This document shows positions 44,559 through 55,646 of a stretch of 64,000 bases of DNA, piece by piece. Numbering within the stretch: the first letter of the stretch is position 1; each line of letters opens with the position of its first letter. The translations under genes and the position numbers were made by a program. The stretch is from Aurifilum marmelostoma (lineage: Eukaryota; Ascomycota; Sordariomycetes; Diaporthales; Cryphonectriaceae), in NCBI GenBank assembly GCA_027559495.1, contig JAMXSV010000010.1, positions 1,674,001-1,738,000 on the forward strand, read 5' to 3'. The notes under the pieces are model-generated. The model was given only the letters and a program-made list of their open reading frames with translations. It was not told where the DNA came from and searched no databases.

Positions 44559-47500
44559 ATGTCTTCTAATAGGCCAACCACTCGTTCCTCTGCTCGTCAG
44601 GCAGCCAGGTCTTCTCGTGCTGCCGGTGCATCTTCGGGTTTCCCGCCAGAGCCTCCTGCTACCCCTGCTCCAGCTGAGCCGTCCACGAGGAAACGCAAGC
44701 CCAGTGACAACGCGAACCTAGAGGACGCTACCGAGCACAACACCTCCGGACGCCGTACTAAGCGAGCAAAGGCGTCCGAGCAGCCCCAGCCTCATCAAGC
44801 TCCCGCCCCATCGGCCGCATCTCAGCCCCAGCAGTCGGCATACTCTCTCAGAAAGAGGAAGGGCAAACAAGCTACGACTATGTCAAGTCCAGAGTGAGGA
44901 TCCACACCAGGCCTGATTCTTTCACACACGCAGGAAAGCTGACTTTTCCCCTTCTGTAGGTCTGCTGCAGGTCCATCGATACCACCTCCAGACAGTGCAC
45001 CTTCTGCCTCGTCCAGTCGGAAGTCCAGCCGCAACAAGAAGAATGCACCAGGTAAGCCCCAGGAAACCAAGGGCGAAATTCATGTCACATTATCTAACAC
45101 CTCCCCTTCTTGCCACAGCTGCGGCCTCGACCTCTTCCTCGCGACGACCTCGGAGGAAGTCCAACAACCCAGACGAGGACACCCCTATGACTGGCACCGA
45201 CGACAACGAGAAGACGTCTGCTTCTCGTACCCCTCCGCCTAACGAGGACTACCATGGCGAAGATAGTGACGGCCAGGAGGATGAATCCCGCCGCCGTTAT
45301 CCAGATGATGACGACGGCGACGATGGCGAGGATGACGACGTTTTTGGCGGGTTCGGCCCACCGGGCGGTCTATCCTCCACGCTCGCGGCCTTGACGGGCA
45401 TGATGTCGGGCATGAATTCCCGCCTGCGAGATATCCTGTCCAACCTGCGTCAGAAGGAGGACCCGACGTTGCAACTGGTGGCGCTGAATGAGCTGTCTGA
45501 GATTCTTCTGATCTCCAATGAGGATAACCTCCAGGGTCACTTCTCGACAGACTCCTTCGTCCGAGAGCTTGTCTCCCTGATGAAACCTGACGATTTCACA
45601 GAGACCAACCCTGAGACCATGCTGCTGGCCTGCCGCTGTTTGGCCAACCTGATGGAGGCACTGCCCTCCAGCGTGACAAACGTTGTCTACGCGGGTGCTG
45701 TACCCGTCTTGTGTGAGAAGCTGAGGGACATCCAATTTATTGATCTGGCTGAGCAGGCTCTGAGCACCCTCGAGAAGGTGTCCGCCGAGTATCCATCCTC
45801 CATTGTGAAGGAGGGCGGCCTCGCTGCCTGCCTGGAGTATCTCGACTTCTTCCCCATCAGCACCCAGCGTACCGCCGTGACAACCGCTGCCAATTGTTGC
45901 CGTAACCTGCCACACGACTATTTCAACGTCGTCAAGGATGCCATGCGAATTCTCCGAGACGTGCTCAAGAACAATGACCCGCGGGTCGTGGAGCAAGCCT
46001 CGATCTGCGTCTCCCGCATCGTCGAGACCTGGCGCCACAACCCTAGCAAGCTGGAATCTTTGGTCAGCGAGGATCTCCTCTCCTCCATCCTGCGGCTTCT
46101 CATGCCGGGGAGTACCAACCTCATCGGACCCAGCATCCACACCCAGTTCCTGCGTGTCTTGGCATCCACCGCCAAGACGAGTCCCAGGTTGTCTGTGGAG
46201 CTGATGAAGATGAATGTGGTCGAGACGCTGTACCAGGTGTTGACGGGCGTCTCTCCGCCTGATGGGACGGACGATGTTGCGTCCAAGCTCGACAGCGTGC
46301 TTATCATGCAGGCACTCATTCATCGGCCCAGGGAACAGATCATCGAGGCTCTCAATGTTGTGTGCGAGATCTTGCCCAAGCTTCCGGCCGGCGCGGCCGA
46401 CCCGACGAAGGGCGGCTTCACTGATTCTGCTGTCGACGAGGGGCACATCGGCTCGTCACAGCCACGTCGGAGGTCTTCAGACGAGAAGCGCGTCCAGCTG
46501 CTGGAAGGCTGCAAGAACGAAGTACGACGTTTTGCATTGATCCTTTTCCCGACCCTGACGGATGCTTTCTCCAGCACGGTCAACCTTACCGTGCGCCAGA
46601 AGGTCCTGTTGGCTCAGCTTAAGATGCTGTACAACCTGGATGTCGACATCCTCACGGAAGCCTTGGCCCCAGTGCCCTACGCATCATTCCTGGCGTCTAT
46701 CGTCTCTCAAAAAGATGACCTCACACTGGTTGCAGCAGCCCTTGATGCCACCGATCTCTTGATGAGCAGGCTTGGCAGCATCTATCAGTACCAGCTCTAC
46801 AGAGAGGGCGTCATTTCGGAAATTGCGAAGCTGGCCAGGGAGACCGAGTCTGATGCCAAGACGGTTACGACTGGAATGCAGCGCCTGTCTCGCCGCTCCT
46901 CAGCTGGATCCGCAGACCGTTCATCCGAGGGGGACTCTATAGATGGAGACGATGCTCACGAACATGACGAGGAAGAGGACGAAGACGATGATGAGCCATC
47001 ACACCACTCCTCGGACGGTGAGCGTGATGAGGACAATGAAGATGAAGAGGACGAAGAGAGCGAGCACGGAGCGCCACCTCGGGCTCTTTCAGGGTCTCCC
47101 GGCAGCTCTGGCGGCTCGACTATGTCTCTTGATGCCCCTCCCCCACCGCCACCATTCACCGAGAATCAGCTGCTACGATCAAGAATCCACGCATCAGCGA
47201 AGGACTTCTTGGAGGATCACGAGGCCGAGAAGAATGCCAAATCCATGAAGAAGAAGGCTGCCAAGATACTGAATGACCTGTCCAAACTGGCCAGTGACAT
47301 CGAGGCTTTCTACCTCCGTCCGACTACCTCTCCCAGCGCGGCGAGCGAGACTGGTGAGAAGCTTTTCACCAAGCTGGCCAGCTACTTTGACTCCGACCTC
47401 TTTGAGAGCGCAACAAGCGCAGAGCTGCTGGACTCAGGTATCGTCCGAGTCTTGGAGCAGGTGTTCAGCAACCCTGACGAAGACCTCGCCATGGCCGCTC

Positions 47501-50473
47501 AGGCCGCCTTCATCGAAGTGTTCATGGGCCACGCTGTCAAGTCCAGACCCAAGACAGCTACCGCAGATTCCCCTGCTACCCCGTTCAGCATGATGGTACA
47601 CAAGCTGCAAGACCTGCTCAGCCGTTCTGAGCACTTTGAGGTCTTTACCGTCTCAAGCAACTCCCATGGGGACAACCACCGCAGCAATCCTGCATCGATG
47701 TTGGCGAAGCAGATCCGCCTCAAGCTCACTGCTGACGATGACTCTGATATTCCACGCGTGTACAGGAATATTATGGTTTCCATCCACGCAATCGCCACCT
47801 TCAAGTCTCTGGAGGATTACCTGCGACCTCGGATCAGCTTATCTGACCGTCCTCGGCCCACGAGAGGAGGTCGTGACGGTCTTTCCAGGGCTTTGGCAGC
47901 AATGGCAGGAGGAGCCTTTCCATTTGGTGCAGGACCTCCAGGTGGGTCCGCCCGTCTCCCTTCACGTCTCCCGCCACACATGGGCGCTGCCTCCCCTCCA
48001 CCACTGGTTCCGCCCGCGGCATCAAGCTCTCGTCCTCCACGTAAGGCGAAATCTCGGAGCAACCCGTCAGCAGACACACCAAGCACCCCGGAAGCTGCGT
48101 CATCAGCATCCGCATCCAAGGTTGTGCTGCGGCGGTCTAGTCGACGTAATGCTGTAGCGACAGACCCACCACAGCCCAGCCGGCCGCCGCCTGAAGATGA
48201 GGATGACCTTGAGGACGCGCTCGAATGTGCGGACGAGAAGCACATCGACGAAGACGAGGACTCGGGAGATCACAGTGCTCTGGATGCTATTCTTGATGAG
48301 GAGATGGATGATGCCCCCACGCCAGACCCCTCCGCTGTCAATCTCGAGGTTACGGGCAACAAGATCACCGCACGAAAGGAAGACGGCACCCGAGTCCCTA
48401 CACCGTCTTCGACTAGTGGTAGCAGCACCCTGGCCCAACGATCTAGTCTCCTTGCGAACGCTTTGATGAACTCGCCTTCGGGATCCTCATTCCGGCCCAT
48501 GTCTTATGCTGCCGCGATTCAGTCTGTGCCCCAAGACTGGCACCTGGAGTTCAGCCACCAGGGCAAGGTTGTCAGCAATGAGACGACTATCTACCGGGCC
48601 GTCCAGAAGATGGGCTCTGGTGATCTCTCCATTCGTAACGTCTGGGCACAGACACACGAGATCAAGATTCGTCGCGTTTCGGGTCCCCCGCCGGCTGAGA
48701 CGCTGTCCTCTGTTTCGCCCTCAGGTGAAGATCATGAGTCCGGTGACGGCAACGGGCCTGCTTCCCTTGCCAACCACCCGACAACCGCGTCCATCCTGCG
48801 GTTGTTGAAGATCCTGCACAACCTCAATGCCAACATTGACGATGTGGTGGTCGGGAACAACGCCACACTGAAGCTGAACATCGAGCCCTTGTCTCAGTTC
48901 GTCAACACCAAGCTCACAGCCAAACTCAACCGACAGCTAGAGGAACCCTTGATTGTCGCCAGCAACTGCTTGCCAAGCTGGAGTGAGGATCTGGCTCGTC
49001 TGTATCCTTTCCTCTTCCCCTTCGAGACGAGACACTTGTTCCTGCAGTCAACCTCGTTCGGGTATGCCAGGTCTATGAACCGTTGGCAGAACGCGCAGCC
49101 GCAAGATGACTCCCGTCGGGGCCGCGATGATCGGCCGTTCCTGGGGCGCCTCCAGAGGCAAAAGGTACGCATCTCGCGTTCCAAGATTCTCGAGTCAGCC
49201 CTGAAGGTCATGGACCTATATGGTAGCTCGCAGAGCATCCTGGAGGTCGAATACTTTGAGGAGGTCGGTACCGGCCTCGGTCCCACCCTGGAGTTCTACT
49301 CTACAGTGTCCAAGGAGTTTGCGACCAAGAGGCTCAAGATGTGGCGAGACGCCGATGGGCTGCACTCCGACCCTGACGAGTATGTGTCTGCGCCCAATGG
49401 TCTCTTCCCTCGGCCTTATGGTGAGGATGGATTCTCCAACAGCAGTGGAGAGCGTGTCCTGCAGCTCTTCAGGGCCCTCGGCAAGTTCGTGGCAAGGTCG
49501 ATGATCGACTCTCGTATCATTGACATCAACCTGAACCCCATCTTCTTCCGTATTGGAGACGAGTCTTCAGGGATCAAGCCGTCGCTGGGAGCCATGAAGC
49601 TTGTTGACCCGGGACTCGCGCGCTCACTGAACCTCGTGAAGCAGTTCGCGCTGGCTAAGAAGGAGATTGCCGAAGACCCTGACCGCACCGCGACCCAGAA
49701 GGTCAATGACATCCAGAATATCACCCTCCGTCATGGTATCCGGATCGAGGATCTCTCTCTTGACTTCACCTTGCCCGGCTATGCCGACATCGAGCTCGTG
49801 CCCAACGGATCACAAGTCATGTTGACCATTGACAATGTCGATCATTACCTTGACCGGGTGATCGATATGACCCTCGGGAGTGGTGTGCGGCGACAAGTGG
49901 ATGCGTTCCGTACTGGTTTCTCTCAGGTATTTCCCTACCAGGCCCTCAGCGCCTTCACTCCCGAGGAGCTGTGTACACTCTTCGGCCGCGTTGATGAGGA
50001 TTGGTCACTTGCCAGTAAGTTACGCCCCGCCCTATGTGCAACTAAGAGATCAAGGCTGACATATGTCGCAGCCCTTATGGATGCTGTCAAGGCAGATCAC
50101 GGGTTCAACATGGACAGCAAGAGCGTGCGGAACTTGCTGCAAACGATGAGCGAGTTCACGCCACCACAGCGACGAGACTTCCTCCAGTTCACCACTGGCA
50201 GTCCCAAGCTACCAATCGGAGGTGAGTGTGGTCTGTGCTTGTACCTCGTATATACGTAGAGCTGACAATGATACAGGTTTCAAGAGTCTGACGCCCATGT
50301 TCACGGTCGTCTGCAAGCCCAGCGAGGGTCCTTACAGCTCGGACGACTACCTGCCCAGCGTCATGACCTGCGTCAACTACCTGAAGCTGCCCGACTACAC
50401 GGACATCGATATTCTGAAGAAGCAGCTCTATACTGCCATGAGAGAGGGTCAAGGTGCCTTCCACCTCTCATAA
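44559..50473 (+). CDS. UFD4/TRIP12-type HECT E3 ubiquitin ligase
   Basis: Ubiquitin ligase of the fusion-degradation and N-degron pathways, homologous to yeast Ufd4 and human TRIP12. Five exons (44559-44893, 44960-45051, 45119-50014, 50072-50221, 50277-50473) give 1889 residues. The N-terminus is basic and disordered, with likely nuclear targeting signals (RKRKPS, RRPRRKS). Armadillo-type repeats follow (about 230-500; for example NPETMLLACRCLANLMEALP). Long acidic and Ser-rich linkers come next, then a C-terminal HECT domain. The catalytic cysteine is in LPSVMTCVNYLKLPDY, about residue 1856, 33 residues before the end. The last two introns cut the HECT domain; all phases agree. The Asp/Glu-rich stretch near 46950-47070 is notably repetitive. 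Confidence 0.95.
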
Positions 50474-51356
50474 ATGCATCAACTCATGGGCACCGCCACA
50501 TACACGCGTCGGCCCCTACCGCCAGTGCATTAGCACTTGATGGTCTGGCGATGGGATGTACCTGTGGTATTCCGTCCCTGATCTCGGGTATGATGATCAC
50601 ATGCTAGGTAATAGAAGGTGTTTTTTTGGGTTGTTTGGGTGGGTCAACTGCACGCAATGGAACACGGGGAAACAGAGTCCATGGAGACGCAGGGCCCATG
50701 AGGTTGATTGTGTTTGTTCTATGTCTTTTTCGTTGTGTCTTGACCGTTGGTGAAGGAGTAAAATTACATCCATGGTGACAGGGCACGGTGGCGTACGTTG
50801 CGATTACATTGGTCAATCCAGGTTGAGCTCATGGAACGATAGCCTGCGCTGTGATGGTGCTTTCGCATGATTTCGTGAATGTTGTTAAGGGTTGGGACTA
50901 TCAACACAGCGTCTGTGGTGGGGTTCGTGGTGCACCATAATGTGAGCGAAACCTGATCATGTTCATACGTCTCTCAGTGACCCAACTCCGTAGCAGTATA
51001 CAGGGCCTCAGGTTGCATACAGCTCGAGAATCCAAACTACATAGTACAGGAAAGAGATTCTGTATCGCAATTGTGTGCTTACATAAGCGGACTGATGTCA
51101 TTTGGGGGCAGGGGCTTCGCCATTGTTATAGTGGTCATTACAGGGGCTTTGGGGCGACGCGTCCCAAGTCGCGTATGTTAGTTAGCCCATGCCAGCGCAT
51201 GGTCCACCACTTTCCTCCACAATCTTCCCCTATTCGTGACCTTGTCATGTCTGCCTAGAACATATTATGTATGGCACGAGGGCCCTGCTTGGCCCGAGAC
51301 TCATGCAAACAACCGCTCCAGGTGATCAGCACGACATCTCGAAATAATAAATCAAT
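50474..51356. other. intergenic, HECT 3' side to ASCH gene promoter
   Basis: About 0.9 kb with no supported coding frame. Composition is mixed. Confidence 0.5.
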
Positions 51357-54300
51357 ATGGCACCGGCGACGCGTTCCTCACGCGCCTCGGAAGGAACCAG
51401 TGTCGCAAACGACACCGCCCTCAGCGACGATGTAGACATCGTCCCCTCGACGTCGACGACGTTGGAGACGAGGATAAACAAGAAGACTACCACCAGCAAG
51501 AGCGATAAGGACAAGGTCTACCGCAAGGCGTCACCCGCGCCCGAGCCTGAACAGGTCAAGTTTCCGGCGCGGCGGAAAACGGTGCGGCAGAAGAAGGCAA
51601 CGCGACAAAGCCTACCTGCATCGCTGACGGGCACGACGTATTCGGCGAAGAATGCGGCGAGGAAGAACAAGAAGAAGCCGAAGGTGGAGGACGATCCGAA
51701 ACAGTCGACACTCACGCAGATTGGGTGGGTGCCCAGTACCTTCCCCGACGACGATGACGATGATGATGACGGCGACAACGACGCGGGTGCGAAGATGTTG
51801 GTAGATCTGACGGGGTTGAGCGATCAGGAGGACCAACAAGAGTGGGATGGCATTCGACCGTCCGTCGAACGTGCTGCAGAGAACAGCAACGACAAAACCA
51901 CGGGAAAGGGCAAAGATACGAAGAAGCCCAACAGAGGACGCAAGAGAAGAAAGACGACGGGTGATCTTGAAATAGAGCGTGACGAGGATGAAGAGGAGAT
52001 TCGGTCCAGCTCTAGGTTTTATACTCAGACCCTAACACAGATGCCCTCTTGGAGGCAGTCTGAGGAGGGTGGCGATGGTAGTGGTGATCTCTTGGGAATG
52101 GTGGGTGGTGATCCAGACGATGAACCTGGCATCGTCGGCTACGATCTCGACGCAGGCATAGAAGACGAAGCAGATGCCGACGACACCACGCCTCAATCGA
52201 AGAAGAGAAAGCGATCTTCACCAGATTCAGGCCAGGCAGAGCTCACGCAATATCAGCAAGAGCAAGCCGGGCCTTCACCACGACGAACTACAACCTCTGC
52301 TCCCACCCCATCAACACCCGCCGCCCAGCGCCTCATATGTGCTGAAATACCATCTTCACAACCCTCGCCCTTCACCCCGAACCTCGAGATAAGCCAACGT
52401 TATTGGTCACCCTTGAACCTTCAGAGAAAGGGTGTAGACCGCACACCGCTGAAGGAGAAGTCAACGAACGTTGAGGAGCCGACGCCGAGTGCCAGCGGGC
52501 GGGTTCCACCTCGACTCCGAAAAGAAAGAACTGAGGTGCCGGACTCTTGGAGCACAGTCAACGGCGGATCGGCGTCCAGTCCTGTCAGGCAAGCGGGCTC
52601 GAGTCAGACCCAAAGAGTCAAGCGGACGCCCTTGAAGGAAATTCATTTCGCGGATGCCAGTCTTGAACTAGGCGAGTCTGGTGCTGATACGGAGGGCCAG
52701 GCAGGACATGCACCTTCGCAGGACTCATCACCACCGGAGGACGAGGTCATCTTGGACTCGGATGAGGAGTTCCAAATCTTTGAAGATGGTGACAACGATG
52801 TAGCTGGCGAGCCCCAGCCAGCAGGCACGCCTGAGCCGGCTATTCGGCTGTCCAGCCAGCTTATTGGGGAAATTCGGACGCCCACACGAGCCCCTCGCTC
52901 GGCTGGTCAGATCGCCGAAGACGCAGATGTGCAGGGTGCCGGGATCGACGACCGGTCAGCACCGAGAAGCACCCAACAGACAGCGTCGCATCAGGAAGCA
53001 CATGGCAGTCCAGTTGAGGAGGCTTCAGCGGAGGTCGCAGGCTCGAACGCCGAAAGCAAATCCTTGGAGGGGCATCGATCAAGCCTCCCACAGAGCAAGC
53101 GTCCGTGTCGCTCTCCAGTCAGAGTCGTTGGGTCAGGGACGCCCATATCGTCTGTCCGAAAGAGTGCAACACAAACCCCACGTTCACGTCTTGACCTACA
53201 TCGACAACCAACCCCTGAGGCTCCTGCCGAAGACGAAGACGAGACAGAGCCTGAGACACCGACTCACCAACGTCGACGACCTAGTAGTTCCAGCGCCGTC
53301 GAGAAGGAGACGCCGCTGTCTTCGCCGCAGAAGACCTCACCAGCGATGCCCCCGGTCTCCCAGCTCGGCTACAGGTCCCAAGCCTTCGAGTCTCAGCGTG
53401 TTCCATTTGAGATTATCCGCCAGATGGCGCCGCAGACTGACCGCTCAGACGTGATTGTGTCGATTCACCCAGAGCATGTTGAGAAGATCGTCGACGGCAC
53501 CAAGACGCACGAGTTCCGCAACTTCCGTCTCCACCAGGTTGCGCGTATCTGGATCTACATCACGCGTCCTGTCTGCGAACTCAAGTACATGGCCGTCATC
53601 AGCGGGTACAAGCTTCCCGGCGAGATTTCTGCCGATGACCTTGGTATTGGGAACAGGGCATTCAACGAAGGCAAGGGCAGCAAGTACGCGTACGAGCTGC
53701 AGCAGGTGTACCAACTGAACAACCCGGTCTCGCTGGACCGAATGAAGGAAAATGGCTGGGTCGAGCAGGCACCCCAGAAGTTCAAGTACGTGCCGCCCGC
53801 GGTGCTTGGCCAGCTGATGGGGAACCTGAGGTGTGCACTTTTTGAGGAACGTGAACATGAGGGTCAAGATGAAGAAGAGATCAGCCAGGGCGGTGCGACG
53901 ATCAGCCAGGAGCTGGCCCAACAGCTGAGAAGCGATATCGAGGGCGCGACACAGCTGATGAGGGGTCTGCCCTCTTCACCACATGACCATCCGCAGGCTC
54001 AATCCAGTCAGGAGGTAGCAAGCAGGGACCATATTGCCTCAACGCCGCGCCGCCGCGTGCCCGGTTCTCAGAGGCAGGTCGCCCCCGCCAAGCCCGAAGC
54101 TCCTCCCAGCCGCTCACAGGGTAGCGTCGACCAGATCGAGGACAGCCCGCCAGCAGTCAGACACCTGGAATACGAATTACAGCACGTCGTCAGATCAACT
54201 GTGCGCCCCTCACAGGCGACTACAGCCAGCGCAGGAAGCCAGTCCCAGCGCCTCCTCTCCCAGCAGCCAGGGACGCATGGTCACACCCCGCCAAGACGGC

Positions 54301-54566
54301 CACAGATGGAGGAGTCGAGCAGCCTGCCCAGCCTGCCTGAGGATATCCTGTTCGTGGACGATAGCCCAGTTCAGGTGCGGGCTGCTGGTGAGAAGAGCGA
54401 TGTCTATACGCAGTCGTCTCTCGGACTGGGGATGCTATTACGGTCGTCGCAGGGCTTCGGACTGGGTAGCATTGGGGATGAGCAGGACAGTCTCATGGAC
54501 GACTCGAGGATCCGACTGCCGCCTACACAGGGCGAGGTCGTCTGGGACTCTGAAGGAGAGGAGTGA
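51357..54566 (+). CDS. large disordered protein with ASCH/PUA-like domain
   Basis: Uncharacterised protein of 1069 residues in a single exon; probably nuclear. Residues about 697-831 form a compact domain that resembles ASCH/EVE (PUA-like) modules: DVIVSIHPEHVEKIVDGTKT, then HEFRNFRL and RIWIYITRP. Such modules bind modified or structured nucleic acid or act on nucleosides in other proteins. The remaining sequence is disordered, with an Asp tract (about 130-143) and basic clusters (GRKRRKTTG, KKRKRSS). Hydrophobic/acidic patches resemble SUMO-interaction motifs (MLVDLTGLSD, DEVILDSDEEFQIF, DILFVDDSP). Two TLTQ motifs occur (STLTQIGWV about 119, QTLTQMPSW about 225). No intron is needed. The function is not known to me; the domain call is from motif recognition and should be tested by profile search. 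Confidence 0.8.
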   Translation: MAPATRSSRASEGTSVANDTALSDDVDIVPSTSTTLETRINKKTTTSKSDKDKVYRKASPAPEPEQVKFPARRKTVRQKKATRQSLPASLTGTTYSAKNAARKNKKKPKVEDDPKQSTLTQIGWVPSTFPDDDDDDDDGDNDAGAKMLVDLTGLSDQEDQQEWDGIRPSVERAAENSNDKTTGKGKDTKKPNRGRKRRKTTGDLEIERDEDEEEIRSSSRFYTQTLTQMPSWRQSEEGGDGSGDLLGMVGGDPDDEPGIVGYDLDAGIEDEADADDTTPQSKKRKRSSPDSGQAELTQYQQEQAGPSPRRTTTSAPTPSTPAAQRLICAEIPSSQPSPFTPNLEISQRYWSPLNLQRKGVDRTPLKEKSTNVEEPTPSASGRVPPRLRKERTEVPDSWSTVNGGSASSPVRQAGSSQTQRVKRTPLKEIHFADASLELGESGADTEGQAGHAPSQDSSPPEDEVILDSDEEFQIFEDGDNDVAGEPQPAGTPEPAIRLSSQLIGEIRTPTRAPRSAGQIAEDADVQGAGIDDRSAPRSTQQTASHQEAHGSPVEEASAEVAGSNAESKSLEGHRSSLPQSKRPCRSPVRVVGSGTPISSVRKSATQTPRSRLDLHRQPTPEAPAEDEDETEPETPTHQRRRPSSSSAVEKETPLSSPQKTSPAMPPVSQLGYRSQAFESQRVPFEIIRQMAPQTDRSDVIVSIHPEHVEKIVDGTKTHEFRNFRLHQVARIWIYITRPVCELKYMAVISGYKLPGEISADDLGIGNRAFNEGKGSKYAYELQQVYQLNNPVSLDRMKENGWVEQAPQKFKYVPPAVLGQLMGNLRCALFEEREHEGQDEEEISQGGATISQELAQQLRSDIEGATQLMRGLPSSPHDHPQAQSSQEVASRDHIASTPRRRVPGSQRQVAPAKPEAPPSRSQGSVDQIEDSPPAVRHLEYELQHVVRSTVRPSQATTASAGSQSQRLLSQQPGTHGHTPPRRPQMEESSSLPSLPEDILFVDDSPVQVRAAGEKSDVYTQSSLGLGMLLRSSQGFGLGSIGDEQDSLMDDSRIRLPPTQGEVVWDSEGEE

Positions 54567-55646
54567 GTTAGATACTAGTCTTCTTGTGCGGTGGCGTAGG
54601 TACTATAAAGAGAGTGAGTCTGTGGGATCTGTCGTCCAGAGATGAGTATTCTCATAAAAAATAGATAGCAGATTTTAAGTGTGACTGACTTGGCCGCTTC
54701 ACTAAGCATCACACACCCCCTCTGTTGAACAGTTAAATTTATATCCGACAGCTACAAAGGAGATTGGTCCTGTGAATTGTGATAGTCTGGGGAGGACCTG
54801 TATCAGTACCCCTGGAGATCTTCCGCCTGCAACCCGATCTACCGAAGCTCTAGCGTCCCGGAAACCGTTGAGCATCTTCGTAGCGGCTCCACCCCAGGCT
54901 TGACGATAAATGCAGGCTTGTATTTTCATAATTCAGCCAGTCAGCTACGCACAACACGAATTCTTGGGTAGTGTGACACAACACAGAACCAACTTTACTC
55001 TCGTGAGTGACTACCAAAGAACAAATCAGGTTCCCGAGTCGTGGATCATCCTGTTGGCTCCACCAATTATGTAGTAATAGTCGCATGTTACGAACCAGAG
55101 AGGGGGTGAGGCCTGGGGCGTTTAAGTAAGACGTGGTTCCAGACCTTGAGCACAGAACCTACAGGGGCCCTGGCCAGGCCTATTCTTTCCCCCTCTCCCA
55201 GGACTACGCAGCGGCTGCACGGGTGGCCAGCATGTACATACTGACTTAGTACTGTACGTTTAGTATGACCTCATACCCTGCAGCTCCACCCCTGGACGCG
55301 AGTTCCGTCATAGCTTGCCCAATTGTTACAGCTCAGGCGTGGAATATGAATATAACCTGGGGAAGGAAGGTGACAGCTTGTCAATGCATAGGCTTGGCCT
55401 GTCTTTCTTTTCCTTCGGTTTATCCTCCTCCTTCATGACCCTCCAGGTTCATTTATTGGTCTCTTGTACAGGAATATCTTCCAAATCATTCAGTTTTCCC
55501 AAGACGGATACAAGCAACAACCTGTATTTGTCGACCTCGTGCTGTGCCTGGACTTTGCCATAGAAAGTCGCGTGACCATTTACTTTCCACCCCACCTATG
55601 CTTCGTCCAAGGCGAGCGAGAGGGAGCCCAGAAACCCGAGTGCAAG
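54567..55646. other. intergenic
   Basis: About 1.1 kb. A frame continuous with the next gene runs back to 55464 but has no ATG before 55647. Nothing else is supported. Confidence 0.5.

Noticed and set aside
45370..46446. 358-codon frame on the - strand
   Set aside because: It is antisense to the armadillo-repeat exon of the HECT ligase; no motif, and the composition mirrors the sense codons.
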